From assembly GCA_015065795.1 (NCBI GenBank), contig SVPO01000013.1, positions 1 to 32,159 on the forward strand: a stretch of DNA of 32,159 bases. The letters run 5' to 3'. Source of the stretch: Oscillospiraceae bacterium (lineage in GTDB: Bacteria; Bacillota; Clostridia; Oscillospirales; Acutalibacteraceae). A model generated the notes under the pieces. The model worked only from the letters and a program-made list of their open reading frames with translations. It was not told the DNA's origin and did no database searches. The position numbers and the translations under genes are program-made. Shown in pieces: positions 25,101 through 32,159 of this stretch; the stretch's first letter is position 1; each line of letters begins with the position of its first letter.

Positions 25101-25238
25101 GAGACCTCAGCCGGCAAACCCGCTCGCCGCTCAAAGGCGTGGCTCATTCCGGTCGTCATTCTCCTCGCTGCCCTTGCCGCAGCCGCCGGACTGCAGCTCT
25201 CCGGGCTGGTGGATATCCTCGGACTGCTCGGGCTGTAA
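22176..25238 (+). CDS. TIR-LRR-TIR-LRR protein with C-terminal membrane anchor
   Basis: A 1020-residue protein with a very unusual order. Residues 27-155 are a TIR domain: FISYAHAD (29-36), GYRVWYDEGI, FLMFVSRNACASKYVMGNE with E98 at the position of the NADase glutamate of catalytic TIRs. Residues 251-342 are four 23-residue BspA-type LRR units (CTSLTQITIPDSVTSIGDxAF) plus a cap. Residues 392-515 are a second, shorter TIR-like domain (FVYCSYAHAD, GYSIRYDE, FLAFITPDYAASSVNE, E457). Residues 567-911 are fifteen more LRR units and a cap. An Ala/Glu-rich linker and ARRSKAW lead to a final membrane helix (988-1009). There is no signal peptide, and basic residues before the helix place TIRs and LRRs inside the cell. 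I chose ATG 22176 (GGAGG 8 nt away) over the in-frame ATG 22146. Function unknown; immune-like or signalling role inferred. Confidence 0.85.
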   Translation: MEYNMDTVLQKRSDIPAPFDAEDAQPYIFISYAHADSALVYPVITKIYEAGYRVWYDEGIEINSDYNDVIAKHIKESALFLMFVSRNACASKYVMGNELHYANRVKDDVQMRLCFLERDVELPEGADMVLGGVDNPKYECVGDDTILEDLRGVEGLEPVAGKRKAAGKTKPVEAGEVTTNEEGDEYSFEQIPGGVRLTKYNGSAEEVVVPARYKGQRVLELSCTFESNKIVRSVVISHGLRNLGQSTFGDCTSLTQITIPDSVTSIGDWAFDGCTSLTQITIPDSVTDIGDGAFYSCTSLTQITIPDSVTNIGDWAFNGCTSLTQITIPDSVTGIGNSAFGGCTSLTITCAGQSFACEYAEANKIPFVLEELPASSARRQREIPFISDDEAPFVYCSYAHADMDKVYPLMTRLHDMGYSIRYDELDRDHYECAGEIQSCAYFLAFITPDYAASSVNELRLSDPQKRILWWLERCELPDGLDLQQGSIQGQCSWEHTEEDIIRTIANVLSKGGCRGHYVPSIPDFESRPTADGYILTKYTGSSRTVNIEPEYFGKPVIAIDDSAFSDCTLLTQITIPDSVTSIGRSAFYHCTALTHITIPDSVTSIGDRAFSGCTSLTHITIPDSVTSIGGSAFSGCTSLTQITIPDRVTSIGNGAFSDCTSLTQITIPDSVIGIGDRTFRGCTALTQVAIPDSVTSIGDSAFDRCTSLTQITIPDRVTSIGRSAFYHCTSLTQIAIPGGVTSIGDSAFEGCTSLTQITIPDSVTDIGDGAFSGCTTLTQITIPDSVTSIGKSAFSDCTSLTQITIPDSVTNIGDLAFYGCTSLTQITIPDSVTSIGKSAFRRCTSLTQITIPDSVTSIGDWAFSDCTSLTQITIPDSVTSIGKSAFYGCTSLTQVIIPDGVTSIGDRAFEGCDNLTVRCSESSYAWQYCEEKKIPHEPITASVSETAASEAESAAELTEQATALQDELSAAAAKSETSAGKPARRSKAWLIPVVILLAALAAAAGLQLSGLVDILGLLGL
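22926..23201 (+). repeat. LRR coding repeat block 1: four 69-bp units
   Basis: Four units of exactly 69 bp, each starting at a TGC codon (22926, 22995, 23064, 23133), encode 23-residue BspA-type LRRs. A diverged cap follows. Nucleotide identity between units is very high, including synonymous positions. Confidence 0.9.
23874..24908 (+). repeat. LRR coding repeat block 2: fifteen 69-bp units
   Basis: Fifteen units in perfect 69-bp register from TGC 23874 to the cap's TGC 24909 (15 x 69 = 1035 bp). Variation concentrates at the two or three codons around the AF-x-x-C turn (for example RSAFYH, DRAFSG, KSAFYG), while TQITIPDSVTSIG is nearly fixed. Confidence 0.92.
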
Positions 25239-28106
<2,868 letters not shown>

Positions 28107-28211
28107 TTATCTGAAGCAGAAGAAGCCCAAAATCTACGGTATGGAAATATACATCGCTGGCGCGTGACGATGACCCATAAGTCAACCCGACGGATAAAGG
28201 AGATCAGCGTT

Positions 28212-29708
28212 GTGATTTACTCTGCAGTACAGACACTCATTGACTATGCGCTCAGAAACGAGCTCATCACGGCAGATGATATCTATGTTGTGCGAAACCG
28301 CCTTATGGAAGCGCTGGGTCTTTCCGATTGGGAAGAAACAGCCGCCGACTGCTCAGGAAAGAGCATTGATGATATCCTGCTGCCTCTGATTGAATATGCC
28401 TGTCAGAATGGCATCATTGCCGATACCGCAAATTCCCGCGACCTGTTTGACACAAAGCTTATGGGCGAGCTCACTCCCATGCCCAGAGAGATCGTCGCGG
28501 AGTTCAGGCGCAGATACGCAGATTCTCCCGAGGCTGCCACCGATTGGTATTTTGACATAAGCAAAAAGCTCAATTATGTGCGTGCAGGCAGAATCGGGCG
28601 CGACCTCAAGTGGCAGTATGAAAGCGAATACGGCACTCTTGATATCACCATCAACTGCTCAAAGCCGGAAAAGGATCCGCGTGACATAGCGGCAGCAAAA
28701 ACGCAGAAATCCGTATCATATCCCAAATGCCAGCTTTGCCCCGAGAACGCAGGCTTTGCAGGTCATGCATCACACCCTGCGCGGCAGAATCTTCGCCCCG
28801 TTCCAATGACGGTGAACGGTGAGCCGTGGCAGCTTCAGTATTCGCCCTACGGCTACTACAACGAGCACTGCATCGTCTTCAACGAAAAGCACATTCCCAT
28901 GGTCATTGATGCGGCGGTCTTCGAAAAGCTCCTGGATATAATCGACTATCTGCCGCATTATATGGTAGGCTCCAATGCCGATCTTCCCATCGTGGGCGGT
29001 TCTATCCTCAGCCACGAGCATTTTCAGGGAGGAAATTACACCTTCGCCATGGCGAAAGCGTCCGTTGAAACAGAGTTTGATATTCCTGCATACCCGAATG
29101 TCAGGGCAGGCATCGTAAAGTGGCCGATGTCGGTTATCCGTGTCAGCTCCCAAGACAGACACGAGCTGGCAAAGTGCTGCAGTGATATTCTTTCCGCGTG
29201 GAGGAACTACACAGACGAAGCGGTCGGCATCTTCGCCGAAACTGACGGAATACCCCACAACACCATCACACCCATCGCCAGAAAAAACGGCGATATATAC
29301 GAGTGCGATCTTGTGCTGAGAAACAATATCACTTCCGAGGAACGTCCTCTCGGCATTTTCCATCCCGATCCCTCACTGCATCACATCAAGAAGGAAAATA
29401 TCGGTCTTATCGAGGTTATGGGACTTGCGGTTCTGCCTGCCAGACTTGCAAAGGAGCTTGTATTGCTCGAAAAGGCGATGCTTGCAGGCGAAGATATCTC
29501 AGCCGTTCCCGAGCTTGCAGCCCACGCGGAATGGGCAAATCAGATCCTCGCTGATTATCCTGACTTTGCAGAGTCCAATGCCCGTCAGATAATCGAAAAA
29601 GAGGTGGGCAGAGTGTTCATGGAGGTTCTTGAGGACGCAGGTGTGTTCAAGAGAACAGAGCAGGGGAGAAGCGGATTCATGAGATTCGTTGAGAAGATAA
29701 GAATGTGA
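28212..29708 (+). CDS. galT: UDP-glucose--hexose-1-phosphate uridylyltransferase, class II
   Basis: A 498-residue class II GalT, the Firmicute type, longer than the 350-residue class I enzyme of E. coli. It exchanges UMP between UDP-glucose and galactose-1-phosphate. Typical segments: IDYALRNELITADDIYVVRNRLMEAL at the start, YPKCQLCPENAGF, YGYYNEHCIVFNEKHIPM, and SHEHFQGG holding the active-site histidines. The GTG at 28212 is preferred because AAGGAG (28197-28202) precedes it by 9 nt and homologues begin at this residue; an ATG at 28170 and upstream frame lack a site. The gap to lacZ is 105 bp, so they are probably one transcript. galK and galE are not in the window. Confidence 0.93.
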   Translation: MIYSAVQTLIDYALRNELITADDIYVVRNRLMEALGLSDWEETAADCSGKSIDDILLPLIEYACQNGIIADTANSRDLFDTKLMGELTPMPREIVAEFRRRYADSPEAATDWYFDISKKLNYVRAGRIGRDLKWQYESEYGTLDITINCSKPEKDPRDIAAAKTQKSVSYPKCQLCPENAGFAGHASHPARQNLRPVPMTVNGEPWQLQYSPYGYYNEHCIVFNEKHIPMVIDAAVFEKLLDIIDYLPHYMVGSNADLPIVGGSILSHEHFQGGNYTFAMAKASVETEFDIPAYPNVRAGIVKWPMSVIRVSSQDRHELAKCCSDILSAWRNYTDEAVGIFAETDGIPHNTITPIARKNGDIYECDLVLRNNITSEERPLGIFHPDPSLHHIKKENIGLIEVMGLAVLPARLAKELVLLEKAMLAGEDISAVPELAAHAEWANQILADYPDFAESNARQIIEKEVGRVFMEVLEDAGVFKRTEQGRSGFMRFVEKIRM

Positions 29709-29804
29709 AGGCAAACCGATACTGAACGATATGTTTCCGTTTTTCTGTGAAAAATCCGAGTAAAGTAATTATCTGTTTTTCTTTCTGAATCAGCTTGTTC
29801 TGAC

Positions 29805-29857
29805 AAAAAAGACACAGAGCCTGAACCCGTGATCGGGTCGTAGGCTCTGTGTCTTTT
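29805..29857. terminator. Bidirectional terminator after galT
   Basis: GACACAGAGCCT (29811-29822) pairs perfectly with AGGCTCTGTGTC (29842-29853), with an inner ACCCG/CGGGT. An A-run lies before and TTTT after, so it can act both ways. Confidence 0.88.
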
Positions 29858-29906
29858 GCCGATTCCGGAGAAAACGAACTCATGAAGAAATCAGCAGAAT
29901 AAAGAA

Positions 29907-29974
29907 GAACCATCGAGTGGTTCCAATCCCTAAGGCTGCAATTGCCGGTGGAGGGAACACAGCTCGATGGTACT
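29907..29974. repeat. Inverted-repeat element of unknown origin
   Basis: AGAACCATCGAG near 29907-29918 and CTCGATGGTACT near 29963-29974 are near-perfect inverted copies about 44 bp apart. Between them are further pairs (GTTCC/GGAAC) and the palindrome GCAATTGC. No gene is visible between galT and doc (29709-29999) apart from the terminator and this element. It could be an insertion-sequence end or a small folded DNA/RNA element; I cannot tell which. Confidence 0.4.
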
Positions 29975-29999
29975 AAAGAAAAATCACTGAATGGCATGC

Positions 30000-30380
30000 T
30001 TACAGAACTGTATGCTGTCGGATCCACGCAAGAATTTCTTCGTATACCAGTTCGCCGGATGCAGAGCCGAGCCCCAGTGCGATCAGCTCCTTCTGAGTGT
30101 AGGTCAGCGCAATATCGTTGAGCCTCAGCGTCATCAGCATCACAAACACACCGATACGTTTGTTGCCGTCCACAAAGGCGTGGTTTGATATCAGAGCGTA
30201 AGCAAGCCGCGCGGATTTTTCGATAATTGTGGGATATATCTCCTCGTCGCCGAAAGATGCCTCGGAAGCGTAAACGGCGGATTCGAGCAAACCTCTGTCG
30301 CGAAGCTCACAGCTGCCGCCGGTAGCTTTCACGAGCTTTGCGTGCAGGGAAATCACCTCATCGATTGTAAGCAGTATCAT
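30000..30380 (-). CDS. doc: Death-on-curing (Doc) family toxin
   Basis: A 126-residue Fic-fold protein of the Doc subgroup, which phosphorylates elongation factor Tu and stops translation in the studied cases. The catalytic motif is complete: HAFVDGNKR at residues 67-75, with the lysine that replaces the Fic glycine and marks Doc as a kinase. The N-terminal LTIDEVISLHAKLVKATGG and the helix LLESAVYASEASFGDEEIYPT match Doc proteins. Its ATG overlaps the antitoxin stop by 4 nt, so toxin output is tied to antitoxin translation. It is expected to be held inactive by the upstream Phd-like protein. Confidence 0.93.
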   Translation of the reverse strand: MILLTIDEVISLHAKLVKATGGSCELRDRGLLESAVYASEASFGDEEIYPTIIEKSARLAYALISNHAFVDGNKRIGVFVMLMTLRLNDIALTYTQKELIALGLGSASGELVYEEILAWIRQHTVL

Positions 30381-30628
30381 TTTGCCAGCTCCAGCAGCGC
30401 TTCGAGGTTTTCGGTGAGCAGCTCATCTGCGGTCGATTCAAGCTTCTGCCGGCGGAGCTGAAGCGCGGTCCTGATCTCATTATACTCCTCAAAGCCGACG
30501 ACGACATAACGGGGCTTGTTGTTCTTGAGAATGACGGCGACACCTTCTTCGTCCACAACACGCGTCACTCTGGAAAAATTCTGGTTGGCTTCAGCCATTG
30601 CCACCAGAGTGTTGGTATTAACATTCAT
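30377..30628 (-). CDS. phd: Phd/YefM-family antitoxin
   Basis: An 83-residue antitoxin. The N-terminal part, NTNTLVAMAEANQNFSRVTRVVDEEGVAVILKNNKPRYVVVGFEEYNEI, is the DNA-binding Phd/YefM fold. The C-terminal helix (LESTADELLTENLEALLELAK) would thread into Doc. AAGGAGG lies about 7-9 nt before the ATG. It is first in a two-gene operon with doc and should repress its own promoter, where a perfect inverted repeat is found. Confidence 0.92.
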   Translation of the reverse strand: MNVNTNTLVAMAEANQNFSRVTRVVDEEGVAVILKNNKPRYVVVGFEEYNEIRTALQLRRQKLESTADELLTENLEALLELAK

Positions 30629-30682
30629 GATAATACCTCCTTCCTTTGGCTATAGTATATCATGAATGTAGGATAAATACAA
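30621..30682 (-). promoter_or_regulatory. phd-doc promoter with 12-bp inverted repeat operator
   Basis: On the minus strand TTGTAT (30682-30677) and TATACT (30659-30654) are spaced 17 bp. ACATTCATGATA at 30621-30632 and TATCATGAATGT at 30658-30669 are exact inverted copies. One copy covers the spacer and edge of the -10, the other covers the phd start codon, a layout that suits binding by Phd or Phd-Doc complexes. Confidence 0.6.
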
Positions 30683-30744
30683 CCTATATATCAGCGCCGA
30701 CAGAACCATCCTGTTATTTGCTCTGATCACCTCGTATTTGCAAA

Positions 30745-30773
30745 GCAGGGAGAGGAACAAGTCCTCTCCCTGC
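30745..30773 (-). terminator. Terminator of the sortase-anchored protein gene
   Basis: A 12-bp perfect stem, GCAGGGAGAGGA (30745-30756) with TCCTCTCCCTGC (30762-30773), with a 5-nt loop. On the minus strand it is followed by TTTGC. It lies 26 bp after the stop of the surface-protein gene. Confidence 0.75.
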
Positions 30774-30798
30774 TTTCGTGTGTAACTTATTGGGTTGT

Positions 30799-32157
30799 TC
30801 AGAACTGCTCGGATTCGTCCTGCGCCCTGAGTTTCTTCATGCAGAACACGCACAGGAGCATTGCCAGCATTGCGACCTGCATCACAACGATCGCAGCACC
30901 ATTGTCAGAGGAGTAGTCGCCGGTCTTGGGACCCTCGGAGCCGCTGGAGGACTTGATCTTCTCATTGATGAAGGAAGCCTTTGCACCGTCCTGAGAAACA
31001 GTGCCGGAAGCGCCTGTGGAGGTCAGCCTGTAAGCCTTGTTCTCGGTCTCGGTGACCTTGTAGGCAGTTCCAACGGGCAGACCGTAGATGACGGCGGTCT
31101 CGCCGTGGGCAAGCTGGATGGTGTCGCCGGACTTGATGGTGCCGGTGGTGGCTCTCGCGCCGGCGGCGGTGATGCTCAGTCTGCCCAGCATACCGGTGGA
31201 GCCGGAGGCAGGAACAGTCTCGCCTGCGCCGTAGATACGAAGCTCATAGCTGCCCTCTGCGTCAAACTCAACCTTGAAGGAGAATCTGAGGGAGGTGTCG
31301 GCATTCTCGCCGGTGACCTTGTTGGTGATCTGCAGATTGCCGGTAACAACAGGAGGATTGTAGGCGTTGGAGAAAGCCGCAACAGACGGTGCAGCGGAGA
31401 TTACGCCCTCGATCTTTCTCGAGGCAGGAGAGGTAACGAAGCTCTCAGCCTCATCCTGGGTGACAGTGAACTTCACGCCCACAAGGACGTCGGAGATAGT
31501 GATGCTCTCACCGTTCTTGAGGGTGATCTTGTCGCCGGACTTGATTGTGCCGGCGGCAGAGCCGGTGCAGGGATAGGAAACGGTGCTGTCAAAGGTGACG
31601 GTGTAGGTGAACTCTGCGTCGGCAGGAGCGTCCTCACCGGTGACGGTGCTGCTGATGGTCAGAGCGCCGTAGGAGAAGGTGCCGGTTGCGGTGATGTCGA
31701 TGTCGATGTTGCCGTCGGCATCGGTTGCAGGTGCGGTGGTGACTGCATCGTAATCAGCGATGTCCTCAACCTCGACGGTGTAGGCAAGAACATTGCCCTC
31801 GTCGTCGTAGCGGTCAAGCTCGTCGAAGCTGTAGGAAGCAACGCCTGCAGAAACGGTAACAGAATCAATAACTGTGTCGTTCAGAACGAGATTGACGGTC
31901 ATATCAGGCTCGGTCATACCGTCGGGAACCTTGTCCCATGCGATGTCGCCGCTGACGGTGATCTGAGGCATGACGTAGGTGTTGTTGATGACATAGGTGA
32001 TGGTGTCAACAACGCCGTCGCCGTCGGTGTCCTTGGTTGCAGGAGTTTCATAGGTGGAGGAGAAGCCGGGGACGGCGATCTCCTTGATGGTGAAGGTGTG
32101 ACCCTGTGCGGAGAGTCGGGGAACGGTTACGGTCTGAGACCAGCCGTTTGCCTCGGT
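30799..32157 (-). CDS. Sortase-anchored surface protein with repeated beta-domains, C-terminal part
   Basis: The frame runs open to the window edge, so the start is missing; 452 residues are visible. It shows at least two copies of a roughly 110-residue beta-sandwich domain: GALTISSTVTGEDAPADAEFTY...IKSGDKITLKNGESITISDV and NLQITNKVTGENADTSLRFSF...IKSGDTIQLAHGETAVIYGL. This resembles DUF5979/Cna-B or pilin-type isopeptide domains. Upstream there is KDTDGDGVVDT, a possible calcium-binding loop. The C-terminus is a sorting signal: GPKTGD, then a hydrophobic stretch (AAIVVMQVAMLAMLLCVF) and the basic tail MKKLRAQ. The protein is expected to be covalently linked to the cell wall by a sortase, with an adhesin or pilin role. 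No sortase gene is in the window. Confidence 0.85.
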   Translation of the reverse strand, partial: TEANGWSQTVTVPRLSAQGHTFTIKEIAVPGFSSTYETPATKDTDGDGVVDTITYVINNTYVMPQITVSGDIAWDKVPDGMTEPDMTVNLVLNDTVIDSVTVSAGVASYSFDELDRYDDEGNVLAYTVEVEDIADYDAVTTAPATDADGNIDIDITATGTFSYGALTISSTVTGEDAPADAEFTYTVTFDSTVSYPCTGSAAGTIKSGDKITLKNGESITISDVLVGVKFTVTQDEAESFVTSPASRKIEGVISAAPSVAAFSNAYNPPVVTGNLQITNKVTGENADTSLRFSFKVEFDAEGSYELRIYGAGETVPASGSTGMLGRLSITAAGARATTGTIKSGDTIQLAHGETAVIYGLPVGTAYKVTETENKAYRLTSTGASGTVSQDGAKASFINEKIKSSSGSEGPKTGDYSSDNGAAIVVMQVAMLAMLLCVFCMKKLRAQDESEQF

Positions 32158-32159
32158 GA

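Noticed and set aside
20174-25238. Prophage or conjugative element carrying the TIR-LRR genes
   Set aside because: No integrase, phage, transfer or attachment-site signs are present in the window.

Overview
The window reads as a chromosomal segment of a Gram-positive, anaerobic gut-type Clostridia, most likely Oscillospiraceae/Ruminococcus-like. This is an inference from gene content: a DnaD plus DnaC/DnaI-like primosome pair, an NdoA-type MazF, cell-wall-binding repeat 2 and sortase-anchored surface proteins, a class II GalT, BspA-type leucine-rich repeats, strong AGGAGG ribosome binding sites and GC-rich codon use. Both ends cut through surface-protein genes.

Layout. 1-457: end of a cell-wall-binding protein gene. 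571-4530 (+): nucleotide and amino-acid metabolism run (upp, dCMP deaminase, HD hydrolase, cysteine synthase, acetyltransferase), ending at a bidirectional terminator. 4598-8413 (-): four-gene operon read leftwards (Lrp/AsnC regulator, class I aminotransferase, DUF362 ferredoxin-like protein, ispE). 8705-10874 (+): an orphan MazF toxin and a purine permease with a long structured 5' leader. 11012-13160 (-): primosome pair DnaD then DnaC-like loader. 13345-15228 (+) and 16115-17694 (-): two ECF sigma factor/membrane-partner operons facing each other, separated by an 0.9 kb non-coding stretch packed with tandem repeats and two copies of a covarying three-way-junction element. 17857-19194 (+): a sodium:neurotransmitter-type symporter. 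19333-19899 (-): a small zinc-ribbon membrane protein.

20174-25238 (+) is the most unusual part. A polytopic membrane protein carries an external BspA-type leucine-rich-repeat domain. It is followed by a 1020-residue protein with the order TIR, LRR, second TIR-like domain, LRR, C-terminal membrane anchor. The two proteins share the same membrane-entry motif (SKAW after basic residues), which suggests related membrane modules, perhaps an outside/inside pair of repeat sensors. The 69-bp repeats of the second gene are almost identical and in perfect register (4 plus 15 units).

25539-29708 (+): GH2 beta-galactosidase and class II GalT form a lactose/galactose unit. 30000-30628 (-): phd-doc toxin-antitoxin operon with a perfect 12-bp inverted repeat at its promoter. 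30799-32157 (-): C-terminal part of a large sortase-anchored surface protein, cut by the window end. Several genes appear to start at TTG or GTG, chosen here because the ribosome binding site fits only those codons. No rRNA, tRNA, CRISPR array, intact insertion sequence or prophage was seen.
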